Shown here one piece after another: positions 12,804 through 26,489 of a stretch of DNA of 64,000 nucleotides. This DNA comes from Gonatopus flavifemur. Its lineage: Eukaryota; Arthropoda; Insecta; Hymenoptera; Dryinidae. Position 1 is the first letter of the stretch. Each line of letters begins with the position of its first letter. The stretch lies in the NCBI GenBank assembly GCA_018340375.1, contig JAFFJZ010000012.1, forward strand, positions 2,046,001 to 2,110,000, written 5' to 3'. Under the pieces are notes generated by a model. It ran no database searches. It was not told the origin of the DNA and saw only the letters and a list, made by a program, of their open reading frames with translations. The position numbers were made by a program, and so were the translations under genes.

Positions 12804-14455
12804 GTAACAAACTCACGACATTTTTGATTCCTGATTTAATATCGCGAAAACTCGCGACTTGAAGCGATAACAAAAATGACATGACAGTGGATCCTATGCA
12901 TTAGCTAAATAAATCTTAGCACTCATGGGGCAGCTATTTTCTCAGCAACAGTAGCCGAACTTTGGCTAATGAAACTAAAAATGGCTGTATAAGCGGTACA
13001 CACTTCCATTCAAATTGTTGGATACGTTATATCTATTTTCAAGTCACACATCTTTGAAGCACATTTATGCCAAAATGTTGTCTTTCTTCTCCTACATATA
13101 TACAAGACATTTCATTCTTCCCTACGAAATCAAATACAAATTTAGAAATCTCAGTCGGGATACCTCAGTTGTTGAAAAAAAAAAAAAAACACGCAGTCAT
13201 TGCCGTCCAAAAGTAGGTTCCTTCCTTGGAGATAATTGAAATTTTTCAATTGAACGATAGCTTAAATTAAAATGTAATCCAATTTTCAAAGCTTCCCGTA
13301 ACGATTTGTACATATTGAACAAAAAGCAAGATATAAGCAATCCATCATTTTTATTCTTCTCGTTATTCTTTCATCGTGATTATTATTAATATTATTATCA
13401 TTGCATTACACAGTGATGAAATCTGACACACAATAGTACAACAACTTGGATAACTTAAATGTGCCATTACTATTATTATTGTTATTATCATTATAAAAGA
13501 AGGAATATTAGATGCAGAAGATATTTTTTTAATATCAGAAATATATGAGAAGTAGGGAAGAAACGAACGATTGAGAATGGACAAACCAACGAACGGATAC
13601 AGACAAGTTTATATATTACGCATACGCACATCTACAACAAATGGACAGTATTCCTAGTAGTCTCAATGTATACCAGTACCATATATCTCATAATTCATCT
13701 GTTTATAGTTTCGATAAGAGAAAATCAATGGAAAAATCTAATTTTTTCCAGTAAAAATATTTTCTATAACATATTATTTAGTATCTATACGAGGAGTGAA
13801 GAAAATATACTGAAATAAATTATTCTTATGAATTTTCCATCGAGAATCTCTTGTTGAAATTATATATTCTGTACAAAAGCGGTACAGATGTACGACATTC
13901 AATTATGAGATGAATTACACGATGTATAAAACTGTAAGTAATCTATATCTATATTATTAAGCAAAAAAAGCCGGAGAGCACCAAGTTTTATTGTATGTGT
14001 TTTTTCTAATTAGAAATGTGAAGGAACGAAATTAACCCACACAACATTCATACAGTATTCCAAATGCTATCCCAAATCTCTGCCTGTGAGATCTTAAAAT
14101 GAATTTAAACAAAATTCATAATGGAGGTTTGTGCTGTGCGGGAAGCTAGAAACGAATAAAAACGAAAGCTTTATGATAAAAGATACCTCAAAGGTGTATT
14201 TTCGTACACACTTATTCCATATTAATCACAGCTTATTGAGAATAGTTGTTTCGATGGATAATATTATTTGGATATAAATGAATAGTCATTGAATATGTAC
14301 ATAAAAATATGAATACGAATTCCAAGTTGTATCGATACGACTTGTAAAACTATACCAAATGATGTGTGTGTATACATCAAGGATGTCTCAAATTTCTCCT
14401 ATTTTCAACCTTTTTCTAATTTCTGATTTCTAAAAACATTTTCAAAGACATCCAG

Positions 14456-14496
<41 letters not shown>

Positions 14497-16105
14497 CTAG
14501 AATGTATTATTCTGAATTTTTCATCCACTATAATATATTCTACACCACAAATTTATACATCAAAATCCGGGTTGCGGATTCACGTGTACCTTCTTATAAA
14601 ATTACATATACGTGTACGTACATCATAATGATTATACCATTATCATAGCTAGGAATGTATTATTTTATTGCTTTCTTTTTTATAAGTATTCGAATCGTTC
14701 TTATCATTATCGATATGATTTTTCTAAAAATTCCATCGCTTCACAAAAAACAAAAGAAAAACACCGGGCATTGGAATCCAGTATTTTGAGTATGAAATGA
14801 GAAAAGAAATTTTTATCAGAATTTTTGATCGATTCAACTTTGCGTTCCAATTTATCGTTGTGTACGAGCTGCTACTACGAATGAATTGCTCGAAACATAT
14901 CCAGATAAGTAATGGAGATGGCTTCTGGCAAATACCCTCTTATTATGAAACGGGGCAAAAAGAAAAAATGTGTGTGTATCTATTCTGTTAATTAAGGTAA
15001 CAGGTATTATTTTTTACAGACATGCATACACATACATAAATATATATTGAAAAAAGGTAAAGATAAGATGATAATAACGATACTAGAAGAAAGATAAAGA
15101 ACAAAAACGAAAATTAAAAAAATGGCCGGGATTATATTATCATGATACCAAAACGATCTCATATCGATTAATTATGAAAAAGAAGAAGACCGCAATTTTA
15201 ACGAAGTATATATTTATATATATATACACAAAACTTACGATTCATATACGTACGATTCATTGGATTTGTTTGTTAATCTTCATACAATCCATTTAAGTAT
15301 GGTTTTTATTTGTTATACATTTTATGTAAAAAATATTTTTTGATCGACATTTTTTTTGAGGACTTGTTAAATGAATGGTTATAGCCTATCATCAACCTGT
15401 GGACACGAACTCTCAGTTAGACATTAGGGAGTTCGAATCCCTGACAATCGATTCACCTTCCTCCGCAATAGCCGTCAAATTGTTAACTTTGAACGATGGT
15501 AATTGATAAATCAGGGAAATTCAAACTCTATAATTCTTTAGGTCAAGTTTAGATCGGTAATAAATGGTGACAGTGGTGTGGTTGAATTAACGAATGGATG
15601 AAACAGTGGAACATGAATAAGAACATCTCACTTTGACCTTCTACCACATAAGTTTAGCATAGAATCGAAGGTTTTGTTTTTTATCGATTGAACTCGGAAG
15701 AAGCATAAACATGATAAATCATTAATAAGATATAGTTATACAAGGTTTTATATAAGTTGGGTATCAAGATGGGTATTGTCTAGAGCCAATAATCTACCTT
15801 TTAAGTAGCAGAACTTCGTAAACACGAGAGTTTGAGTTGACGGTAAATAACAGAATAACAAAATCATCATTCAACAGGGACTCTGAATATGAACCTCACG
15901 ATGATCGCGTTTCCTTCAAATCATAAGTTTTAACAACAATGAACCGTATGTATATATAATTTTCAAAGACATATTAATGTTAATTATTAATAATTGTAAT
16001 TATCTCTTAATCGTACTATCATTCGATCGCAAACCATCATCGTCGTTATTATCACGATCATAAAAAAACGTTTTTTAATATTACAATCATTGGATAACGA
16101 TATAC

Positions 16106-16136
<31 letters not shown>

Positions 16137-18174
16137 TTAATTAAGGTTATTATTATTATTGTTATGCGAGAAGGTAATAACTTCATTATCATTAATTGAT
16201 ATTTTGTGTTAGATGAGACATAAACAGAATTAAGAAAAAAAAGAAGAAATCGTTATCAATAGAGTGCACAATACTCCGCGTTATAAATGATAAATAGATA
16301 ATAATGTTAATCATAATTCTTTTGAAATGAGAATGAATTGTTTGAAATTAGATATTAGAGGACCATCTAACGAAAGAATAGACGAAACGAAACAAGGAAA
16401 ACAGATTCGAAAGAAAGATCATCGCATAATCGTTGTGCAATGTGAAAGTTGTGCAATTGTGCATGTACGCATATACATTATTGAAATGTATATATGTATA
16501 CACGTACGAAATATTTATAATTACTACATAAAGTGATGATGAAGTCGCTGCGTTTATGCCACTAAAGAATAGATTGTATATTATATTATTTTCTTCTGTT
16601 TCTTTTAAATGATTAAGGCTATTATATATCATTCATATGTCCATACATATATATATATATACATATATATATGCATGTATATATACATATATAAATTATT
16701 ATTGTTCTTTTTTTTATACACATCGACTTGTTATATACATGTTAATTGACTTTAAATCGCGAACTTGAAATATTTATTTACTCGCAATTGTATATTTTAT
16801 ATATCTTTCCCCCCTATTCGCTGTTCCCCTTATGGGATGAATTGTATAAGAATGAATATATATTACTGCAACATTTCATGCATGAACTCAGAAATATTTG
16901 TCTTTCTGGTGAAAAAAATGAGGATTTTGTCCATCTTTTTTTTTTAGAGATAACTAAGGACACTGGACCCATAGAGAGGAAAGATTCAACAATTAGTTCA
17001 ACTGTCTTCTGGAGAGTAAAATCATTCCATTGCTTGTAGTATCGAAATTTTCTTCTATCATAGGAAAACAAAAATCCTCTCGAATCGAGTATCTCTATGG
17101 GTTAATGTGAGAACAAACAAATAGAGACAAATATTTTGAATACTCTTATTTAGAAAAGAGGCATAATCGCAGTCTTTATGGTACGGTACTGAATTTCATT
17201 TTTATTGTTATCAACGTCATTATCATTATTATCAATTAGTTTTGAATTGAAATGGAATGTTCGAATGTTTTGACAAAGCATTGTAGAGATGTTGGGTGAA
17301 AGGCAATAGAGTTCATTGCAAAAGTTCTCTTTTTGTTGATGAAAATGAGACATGAAAGATCTGTGTTGAAATAGAATTTGTTGGAATGCAGAGAAAATGT
17401 GGAAATGTGGTTTTCTTATTAGAAAAGTGAAAATTTGTACTTAATTTGGGGATCTCCTAGATTTCAAATTAATATCATTCGAAAATTGGTGTATTTTATC
17501 ACACTGAAGCCTAATAAGAAACTTGAATTGTTCGGCCAGATTCGATATATTTTATATAAATAGAAAAAAACAGTCACTGTTTTCCAAATTCCATATCTAG
17601 GTTTTGAGTCATTTCTCCAATCAAATTGTCACACAATTTGAGGCAAACTTTTTACTGATGCATCAAGTAAAGTAATATGGCATTGAATATATGAGACTTG
17701 ATCACACGAATAAGTAATTTGTCATGATTTTGCGCGCATTAGTTGAAAAATATGCGTTAAAAATGTCATTTCCCTTTTAATAAAACAAAATGTACCGAAA
17801 AATCAACGCAAGCTTTATGGTTGGGTATAAAATTTTGTATGAGATCCCCACAAAGCATGATATACATATTTTTCACAACAATTTCGCCCTTTTTTTTTAT
17901 CAGCGAGACTTCAAGACATCGATCTGTCGGAAAACCAAAAGACTTTTCAAAAATTTTAGAATGTCTCAATCACTGGAGACATGGTGAAAACTCTAGACTC
18001 GATAGTCTTTCAAATTATAGAAAAATTTTTAACTTGTGAATGTGATGTTTTATGATTATTTTTATTCTTATTCATCGTCATATATTCAATATTTAGATTT
18101 TCAATCGAATTCATTACGAAATATTATTTATATATATTTTAAAAATGTATTAAATTTCGTTGTTATAAGAATGA

Positions 18175-18217
<43 letters not shown>

Positions 18218-18640
18218 TTATTATATAATCAAAAATTTGCATATATTTTAAACATATTTTTTAAAATATATTGTTCGATCTTTCACAATCAGCAATAACT
18301 TATTATCAAATTGATTTCTTCTTTTCCCCCACCAAACGCAGGGATTTAAAAATAAAAGGAATCACTCCTCATCAATAGAAAAAAAAAAAAGAAAAAAAAC
18401 ATAATACTCCGAATTAATAATTCTGTGATAATTTTTTCTGCAGTTTTTGTTTATACATCATTCGTTAAGGATACGTAATTTCTGTAACATGGTCTGATAG
18501 TGTGTAAAAATAAGGATAAATATCAATTTGGTATTCGAACAAAAAGAGAGCTGAAAAAAGCTTGCGATAGTTTAATTTCCCATTGACAGGTATCTCAATC
18601 GTTTAGGAAATGATCATTTTTAGTAAAATTTTCAATTATA
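12804..18640. other. AT-rich non-coding region
   Basis: No gene is supported. Simple repeats are (AT)n at 14459-14489, (TA)n around 16106-16137 and (GA)n at 18173-18214. Open frames of 60-97 codons are AT-driven and scattered on both strands. Transposon ends of the kinds seen elsewhere in the window are not visible. Confidence 0.55.
18173..18214. repeat. (GA)n microsatellite
   Basis: About 40 bases of GA dinucleotides with one interruption (GTGA). Confidence 0.95.
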
Positions 18641-18895
18641 CACTGAGAGAAATAATGACTATCACCAATAACATATTGTGATGTTTCAAGAAATCAATTT
18701 CTTAAAAAATCTGTACTCTTGATACAAGAAAATTTTCTTGGAACTAAGGTTGTATTTCTTGATTTGAAGAAATATTTTCTTGATCCAAGGGAATTCCACT
18801 TGAGCTTGCAACATATCAGCTGTATTCAAGAATATGTATTCTTAAAAATATTCAAGAATATTTTTTCTTGCTATTAGTCATTATTTCTCTCAGTG
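18641..18895. mobile_element. MITE with CACTGAGAGAAATAATGACTA ends
   Basis: The 255-bp element has long matching ends, CACTGAGAGAAATAATGAC and GTCATTATTTCTCTCAGTG, flanked by TA on both sides. The interior repeats AAGAAA, TTCTTG and CAAGAA in both orientations. It has no coding capacity. The end type matches elements at 45200-46785 and 50092-51592. Confidence 0.92.
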
Positions 18896-18897
18896 TA

Positions 18898-20765
18898 TAT
18901 GATGATTATATAATTTTCATGTCGATCCGTGGATAATATTGTTAATAAGTATTGTGAGTTAGATCTCAACAAGTCCGCATGGAAATTTCAAAATTCTAAA
19001 TCAGGGATTCATCTATTATTTGAAACGATACCAAAAATGATTGTACGAAAATCAACTACTAAATTTGGTATAAATCAGAAACTTACGGTAATTCTTCGAT
19101 CAATATCCTTCAACCTGTTTTCTCTGCTCATAAATAAGGAATTGAATAGGAAAGATGGAGGATAGTCATAGGGGAGCTATTGTAATTGGGAATGGATCTT
19201 GAAGGATTTCCCTACCTTTGAGTCAGTCTTATAAAAGAAGGAACTATCAGACCTTTTTCATTTGTTTGTCATTCTTTTTGTTATATAAAGCAAAAATAAC
19301 ATATGATTGGTATCTTATAAATCCCCCCGTAGTACAGTACAAAGCACAACCATCGATCCACTGCCTAAGACTTCGATAGATTGGAGGTGGAGAGTTGGTG
19401 GAGAAATGGGAGTCGTGGAAATAAGGAAGACTGTCCGTTGAGGCAACGGAATGGAAACTCACCCCCTGTATTGTTAATAAAATTCTAAATACTGAATGAA
19501 TTTGAAAGTCTGGAAACTCTCTCCCTTGTGTTCACAACTCCCAATTCTCCACCAAAGTCTTAGGTGAAGGATCAATCGGGTTGTATCATACGGGTGGTTG
19601 GGCAATTTGGGGGAAGAATGGTGAAAAATCGATGGCTTTTTAGGTTCAAATCATTAATATTCTTATTTTCAAATTTGGATGTTTTCCTGCAAAGGCAAAT
19701 CCACATAGTTTCCAAAGATATCTCGTCTCCGATCGCACCGCGTTTTTTTCGAAGCTCTAGAAACAAGTGAAACCTTTTTTCTGACTTGCAACAAGAATAA
19801 AAAATTGAATTGAAAGTGCACCAACTTTCACGTATCGGAAAATCTAATATCAAATCATAGTTTATTCACCGATTCAATTCTCAAAAGACAATAATGCAAC
19901 CCAAATTTTTAAGATATTTATATTAAAAAAACTGTATAAATTGCCATTTGTGCACCCACACGGTACAACAGTGAAGATTTCTCTCCAATAAATCTCTCCT
20001 TCTCACCTCGAAACTACAACGTAATACAACAAATTATTGACAAAAAAATGACAGTAGGTATGATGTACGATATTAACAACATGGATCTTTCATCCCTTGT
20101 AAAGGAGGAAAAAAAAGATGGAGAGAGAATGGAAGAATGAAAGAGAATACGCGTACGTGTGATTTTATATTTAATAAAAAATCTAATTATATACAAAAAA
20201 ATTATATACGGAATGAAATTGTACATAAACGGAGGAAGAATAAAACAGGAAAGACACTATGGTATTGCCTTATTCTTAACGCAATGGATATTGATGTCGA
20301 AAATGATTTTTCTTTTGTATCTCGATCTTTACCACTGTACACACAGAAAGACAGAGATCATGAAAGAGAATGAGGGTGAATGCGTATGCACGTGTGAAAG
20401 AGAGGGAGAAAAAGTGACAGAGAGTAAAAAAAAAATTATACGATTTAGATACTGGTCCGTTGAAACGACGAAATTTCGACGATCGTTTAATCGGAAGAGC
20501 ACCGTGCGAGTACACGTCATTCCGCAAGTGCGAGTAATGTAGAAAAAAACATAATTAAATAATGTAACACAGAATAATTGTATAAGTGATAAAAGAAGGA
20601 CGGTTCCATCAATTTCTTCACTCCAAGTTCGACACGAGTAATTTATTGGAAGATTATTCCATCTGTGGAGACGTTTTCCGTTCAAACGTTTATAATAAAG
20701 AAAAATGGAATAAAACTCAATGGAACCTCGATTGTAGATCGTAGATTTACATCCGTACATACAGA

Positions 20766-20806
<41 letters not shown>

Positions 20807-22019
20807 TATTATTATATGTACGTTGAAAAGAAAAGAAACAAAAAATGAGAAGAAAAAAAAATATATATATATATAAATAAAGCTGCGAATGTTTAATTTT
20901 TATTACAAAAGAAAAGAGCAGAGTGAAAAACATACACAATAGATGTTTTTTTATTGCATAAGATTGGATAAGATTTAGTTGATAATTCCATAGCGATCGT
21001 TGTAGCATAGAGACGGCACTATAAACGTAATATATGAATATTAATAATGAGTAATCAATTACAAAATAAGCACGAAACACAGTATAACACGATGATACAC
21101 ACAAAACACATATAAGTATATGAATTTTCGAAATTCTTTGCCAATGCAGACTGATTTTTATTACCTCTCTCTCTCCCTCTCTCTTTCTCTCTGTATATGT
21201 ATGAATACTTTTTCTTTTATTCATCACAGGGCTAATAATATATTTTTGTACTAATTAGATATCCAGTTTCTCCCCTTACCGTCCCTACCGTTGTCGCGTT
21301 GACTAGCAATGTTTTATATAGTAATATTATTGATTCATAAAAGTAAATAAATCAGCAAACGAGATACAAAAACATGTATTCATTTCATTTGAATGAGATA
21401 TAAGGAAAGTTATAATTCAATAAAAATAATGATAACATAACAACAAAATAGACTGAACAAATATATTTCTTCCCAATAAATGAATAGTATCGAATTCGCG
21501 TCACACTAATAGAATAAATTACGTTAGAAGAGAACAAAGGAGCAACGTTGAAAGATATGAGCAGAAATGAAAGATACGACATTGGCAGTGAATTCCGGAA
21601 TGAAACAATTTTCAACATACAACTTTGAATATATTTCATCAGGACCAGGTTTTTTTTTCTAACTCATAACTGGTATCATATTTCATCAATGGCCCATTCA
21701 TGGCTTCATAATAGAGGAGACTCAATTATTCACCTTATCGAAGATTTTCAGAGGTTTAACAGATGTATGATATCAGTCATATTATTCGATGATATCCAGT
21801 ACAACGGTACTTACCTCTTTTTCCATATTTTTCTCCCGCTCTTTTTCCACGGAGGACAAAAACTTCGCATATTACTTTTGCCATATATTTTACACCCCTT
21901 GGTCTTCGTCGCCGTCTTTGTCTTTACCGTTGTCAATAGGTCACTACACCTCACGATACTTGAAAATTCTTTGTATTACAATTCTTTGCATTGGGGAAAA
22001 AAGTTCAAACGAAAGAGTG
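18898..22019. other. AT-rich non-coding region
   Basis: No gene is supported. A 181-codon minus-strand open frame (20682-21227) is made largely of simple sequence, with runs of Ile, Phe and Tyr codons from ATT and TAT tracts. An (ATT)n tract lies at 20768-20815 and a CT tract at 21166-21192. Confidence 0.55.
20768..20815. repeat. (ATT)n microsatellite
   Basis: ATT trinucleotides for about 48 bases with two interruptions. Confidence 0.9.
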
Positions 22020-22660
22020 GCTGAGAATGTTCTAGATAACACCATTTTGTCGTTTGTTATACACGATCTTACAACATCCTGAGAATATTCTAACAAAACT
22101 CCACATATACAATCCTAAATGTTGATCCTTGAAGGATTCAAATAGGATTTTTCAAAATTGGGTATATTTTTTGACGCGCGTTTATAAAATAATTCAACAT
22201 TTGAGAGTGTCTAGAATATTTTATCAAATATTCTCTCCCCTCTCGAAGTTTCAAATTGTTACAGGGGGATGTGTCAAACTACGGAAAATTGATGAGAAAA
22301 CTTCTATTTTTCATGACAACGAATGTTCTCAGAATGTTTCATACTATAAATTTGAATGAAATGAAAAATCCATTACCAGAATGTTTGGAATGTTTTATAG
22401 ATGTGTATAAAACTTTCTCATACTATTCACAGAATATTCCAAATGTTCTTGTATCCAGTCTTTTCGAGAAAGCATATTACGAACAAAATCATTTAACGAT
22501 TACTCATATTTTCAGCCGATTTCATTTCTATAAAACATTCTTACAACTTTTCCTTTATCCGCACGATAAAGTTCAAAGAATATATCCATAGAATACACGA
22601 AGATTCAACAGTTATATTCTCACAATATTCTCAAAGAATATTCCTGTGCTCTACTCAGTG
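22020..22660. repeat. Dispersed GAATATTC-like words (heat-shock-element-like)
   Basis: At least eight close variants of AGAATATTCT or GAATGTTCT occur within 640 bases (near 22024, 22083, 22212, 22228, 22321, 22330, 22432, 22622 and 22640). The spacing is irregular. They fit the nGAAnnTTCn unit of heat-shock elements, but an old palindromic transposon interior is equally possible. Confidence 0.4.
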
Positions 22661-23044
22661 CTACACTCGAGTCAATTTCGCAGGATTGGAAATTGATATC
22701 GCTTTTGTAACAACAAGAAAAAACAGTGAGAAGAAATTGTATAGAGTGAAATTAATACGTATATTCAGTTCATCAGTGATTCAGTGATGTAAAATATTGA
22801 TAAGCTATCAAGAGCAGAAAGTTTTCTTGTAAAAAATATTATTATATAGCATAATAATAGGAAGTCATAATGCGTTTACATTGTGCTCTATGATAAATAA
22901 TATTTTAATGAAATTATTATTATTGTATATTTAGTCTTTCAAGAGAGATCATTGTTATTGATATAAAAGAATGGATGATTGTAGAATGTAGAAATGATTT
23001 ATCATTAAATAATATGAATACTGTAATCCAAGTTGGTATTATCG

Positions 23045-23122
23045 GCGATGATGACGACGATGACGATAACGACGACAATGACTACGACGACGACGACGAA
23101 GACGACGATGATGACGATGATG
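23045..23122. repeat. (GAC/GAT)n trinucleotide tract
   Basis: Imperfect GAC/GAT/GAA trinucleotides. One frame would read poly-Asp, but no exon signals flank it. Confidence 0.9.
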
Positions 23123-24649
23123 GAAGGAGAGCAAGATAATAATTTATTGTAGACGAATGATCGATATTACTGAACATTATATTTTATTAATTATTACATA
23201 CATGTATAATGAGAACACAAAATTTTTATGTATAATACGTATAGTTATATAAATATTATTTTATCTCTCCAAGTCCCAGACGGTTACATTGACAAACCTA
23301 TTCATTGAAACATTGAAAAATCAAGACCAAAAGCATGATAAGAAATTCTTAACTTCATTGTCTCGGACTTGAAGGCTCGAATAGATAGGTCTTAGGTCAT
23401 TATTGTATAATGTTTATTTTGCTTTCCCTCCAACGGAATTTGTTTCTATGGTTTTGTTTCTTCTTTTTCAACTTTCATATTGGAAGATAAGAGACAAAAT
23501 AACATAACGCTATTAATAATTAACATGGTAATAATTCAATAAATTTTTAAAAATATATTCTGTTGTTTCATATGAATTTTATGTTCTACCGAAAACACAG
23601 TCTGATGATGAATATATAATGTTGGTGTTTTGTGTGTACTGCATAATACAGTTCAGATGGAAAGGGGAGAGGAGAGAAACAAGTTTTAAATTGAGTTTTT
23701 GTTTCAACCTTTTTTTTGAATAATCCAGGCTTTGTTTCAATTTTTGGTAATTTATACTGCGATAAAAAATTCTAAATTCATTTTCCGAGGAAAATCATAA
23801 TAATGATTCATCGAAGAACGACACTTGAACTCGTCTCATGAATTTTTTCAAATTTTTTACAGTGTTTTTTTGTAACTAAAATAGCAGAGATCAAAAAAAG
23901 AGACCACTGTTCAGTTAAATAACATGCCCAAAAAACACCTTAGCCTTTGAAGGTCAATTTGATGATATTTTCATCCAACGATTTTTAGACCTGTTGATTT
24001 TCTTGTTTTCAATAATTGGAGGTGAGAGGGCCACGTCCTCGGTTTACAATCTTCGCCACGGAAATAATATGAAGGAGTGATGCGAGTCATGAGAAGGATG
24101 AAACTTCTTCCAGGTTTTGCAAGAAATGAACAATAAACTGTTGCGTGTTTTCGTTCTCTCAGTTCCAAGATGAGAAAAATCTTGTCCTTCTGTGATCAAA
24201 GAATTGAATTGAAACCCTGCCATTTAAGAATGAAAGCCAGGCCGATCTGAGCACGAAGAACGAATTCAGATGAGGTGCATGCTCTTCGTGTTGAATGAGC
24301 TTCTAGTAGTGTAACAACGTTAGTGGAGAACCGAGAATAACTCATCGAAATCACAAGGGAGAAAATTTATATAGAACTATATACAAACTATATTTAATTA
24401 TATATAAATTTTATATAATTCTAAACATTCTCTCACTCTATCCCCTTCTTGTTGGAATTTATCCAACATTTTCAACAGGACTGACAAAGCTCTATAAAAT
24501 CGTGTTTACTCGACAAATTCAAAAACTTTCTGCTTTTCCATAGTTTTTGTCGTATTTAGTCAGTTTTTATCTGACGTCGTAAGCAGGGTTTGAAAGAATA
24601 TGAAAAATCGAGAACCGGTTTGAAAAATAAAACACGACGACCATCGTCA
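23123..24649. other. Non-coding spacer upstream of the tRNA gene
   Basis: No gene or transposon end is visible. The DNA is AT-rich with T runs near 23710 and 23870. Confidence 0.5.
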
Positions 24650-24721
24650 TCCTCGGTAGTATAGTGGTCAGTATCCCCGCCTGTCACGCGGGAGACCGGG
24701 GTTCGATTCCCCGCCGGGGAG
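24650..24721 (+). tRNA. trnD-GUC: tRNA-Asp (anticodon GUC)
   Basis: The 72-nt gene folds as a standard cloverleaf. Acceptor TCCTCGG pairs with CCGGGGA, leaving discriminator G. The D arm carries TAGTATAGTGG (A box), and the anticodon arm is CCGCCTGTCACGCGG with GTC. The T arm is GGTTCGATTCC (B box). A T-run a few bases downstream (24728-24732) can serve as the Pol III terminator. No intron is present. The sequence is intact and close to the general animal tRNA-Asp, so it is probably functional. Confidence 0.96.
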
Positions 24722-24820
24722 GAGTTACTTTTTGTATTGAAAGGATAAATTATCAATCTTTTCCAAGTAGAACGACAATATTTAATACAGTATTGAAGTA
24801 ATATTTTTTTATGTACATAA

Positions 24821-25307
24821 TAACTGGATGCAGCATAGTGTTTCCAACGGTGGCTGCAATTGAAGCACGAATTCCACCTGGTAGTAAGCCAAGTTTTATT
24901 GACAACCTGATTAAGAATATCAATTATTCCGATTTTGTGATACAATACTCAACCTTCGAAGTGTAATAAAATCTTTTGATAATTCATTTTCATATTATTC
25001 GTTGTGAAATTATATTGTATTTCAATCTTGATTCATTAGCTAAGTTCGTTTACGTATGTCCCAAGTTACCCCAACTCGCTCCAAGTATTTTGGGTTCGCT
25101 ACTTCCAGTCTAAGCAACGAGATGATTGGTTTGATATAAGTTGGAGTAACTCCGAGCACGTAGAACGAACAAACCTATAATTTCTGAGAACTTCGCTTAC
25201 TGCTAGATGGTGCTGACATCGGTTTCTAGTATTTTACAGTAATTTCACTAACTTCAATGAGGTTAAAAATTTGGCATTGGGGGTATGAGCAATACTGCAT
25301 CCAGTTA
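24821..25307. mobile_element. Inverted-repeat pair TAACTGGATGCAG
   Basis: TAACTGGATGCAG at 24821-24833 is inverted as CTGCATCCAGTTA at 25295-25307. The interior includes the small MITE at 25042-25172. Target duplication is unclear, so the boundaries are provisional. Confidence 0.5.
25042..25172 (+). mobile_element. Small MITE with AGTTCGTTTACG ends, copy 1
   Basis: Ends AGTTCGTTTACG and CGTAGAACGAAC are imperfect inverted repeats. Inner words CAACTCGCTCCAAG and AGTTGGAGTAACTC also pair. A copy with roughly 88% identity lies in the opposite orientation at 28148-28277. Confidence 0.7.
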
Positions 25308-25434
25308 ATATATACTTATCAGTGATTTATATTGAATTTTATTAATTTAATTGAAAAACGATATCAAAGATGAGTCTGAAACTTTGCTAATGATGTATGA
25401 AAAACAAGGCATATTTTGGATACTCGAAAGCATT

Positions 25435-25628
25435 GGTAAACACCCGTTGGTCCGAAAGCCCGTTAGTCCGAAGCGCCGTTCGTCCGAATGAGAATAATCC
25501 GAAATATAACTAAACGTTACTAGTCATGTGCGAATGAGATAAAATTTTACCAAAACGTTTTCGGAATTTTATAATTCGGACCAACGGTGCTTCGGACTAA
25601 TGGGCTTTCGGACCAACGGGTGTTTACC
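25435..25628. mobile_element. Foldback element whose arms are tandem repeats; 8-bp target duplication
   Basis: The element is flanked by AAAGCATT (25427-25434 and 25629-25636). It begins GGTAAACACCCG and ends CGGGTGTTTACC. Each arm contains three successive ~16-bp units of the form CCGTTNGTCCGAANG, mirrored on the other arm. The 8-bp duplication suggests hAT-type mobilisation. No open reading frame is present. Confidence 0.88.
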
Positions 25629-25731
25629 AAAGCATTGGATACTCAATTTCTAGGAAGAAAAAAAACAAAATTCTGAGTGGAATAATTTTCAAAATTATAT
25701 ATAATTTAAATCTAATGCAATATATTTTATA

Positions 25732-26058
25732 TACAGGGTGTACCCGAAAACACTCCCGGCCTTTCACCAGCGTGTTCCCGAGAGAAAACTGAACAACTTT
25801 TCCCTTTACCATTTTTTGATCTGAGGCTTAGTTTCAGAGTTGACTTCAACCAATCAAGCATAAGCTACATAAGTTCACTCATTGATCATTGGACCAGCCG
25901 ATGTACTCGCCACCTGGATGGTCAACTTATTTTGTTTATAACTCAGGAACTAAGGCTCAGATCAAAAAATGGTACAGAGAAAAGTTGTTCAGTTTTCTCT
26001 CAAGAACACGCTGGCTGAATCAAGAACAGGCCGGGAGTGTTTTTTGGGACTCCCTGTA
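25732..26058. mobile_element. Foldback MITE with TACAGGGTGTACCC end
   Basis: Arms of about 110 bp pair imperfectly: AACACTCCCGGCC with GGCCGGGAGTGTT, and TTTTTTGATCTGAG with CTCAGATCAAAAAA. The right end is diverged (GACTCCCTGTA). It is flanked by TA, as is the 1620-2171 element. Confidence 0.82.
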
Positions 26059-26182
26059 TAAGTTATATTAGGAACAGCCTTTACGTTTTGGAACTAAGGG
26101 CCATTTCTACCAACTAAGTTCAAAATTTAACCAAGATTCACATCGTGAATTTTGAATTCTGATTGGTTGATTCCAGATTTAA

Positions 26183-26485
26183 GGGTATCCCGTAGAAGCC
26201 GAAGTTACTAGATCTCTCTACCCAAAATACTCGAAGATGACTGAATAAAATTAATCAAAACAACGAGCCAGACCTTCTGTTGATATGGAAGAAGGTATGG
26301 CTGGTTGTTATATCCCATTCTATTGAGTCATCTTTGAGTATTTTGGGAAAACCAATCTGGGGTAACTTCGGCTTCTACTGATTTGTCGGTAAAACAGTAT
26401 ACGTCTATCTTTCTCTAACCCCTTTGGTAAAAAAGTGATAGAGCGAAGTTTTTTTACCGACAGATCTAGCTTCTACGGGATGCCG
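26183..26485. mobile_element. TTAA-flanked foldback element 1
   Basis: TTAA at 26179-26182 and 26486-26489 flank arms GGGTATCCCGTAGAAGC and GCTTCTACGGGATGCC. Inner words AGTTACTAGATCTCTC and CCAAAATACTCGAAG are related to the element at 47982-48117. TTAA target duplication is the hallmark of piggyBac-type transposition; the family is inferred. Confidence 0.78.
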
Positions 26486-26489
26486 TTAA

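Noticed and set aside
15395..15455. GAGTTCGAATCCC, B-box-like word
   Set aside because: No A box at the right distance and no cloverleaf.
20682..21227. 181-codon minus-strand open frame
   Set aside because: Made of Ile/Phe/Tyr-rich simple sequence from ATT, TAT and CT tracts; no domain, no splice context.
23045..23122. Poly-Asp frame from GAC/GAT tract
   Set aside because: Microsatellite without exon signals.
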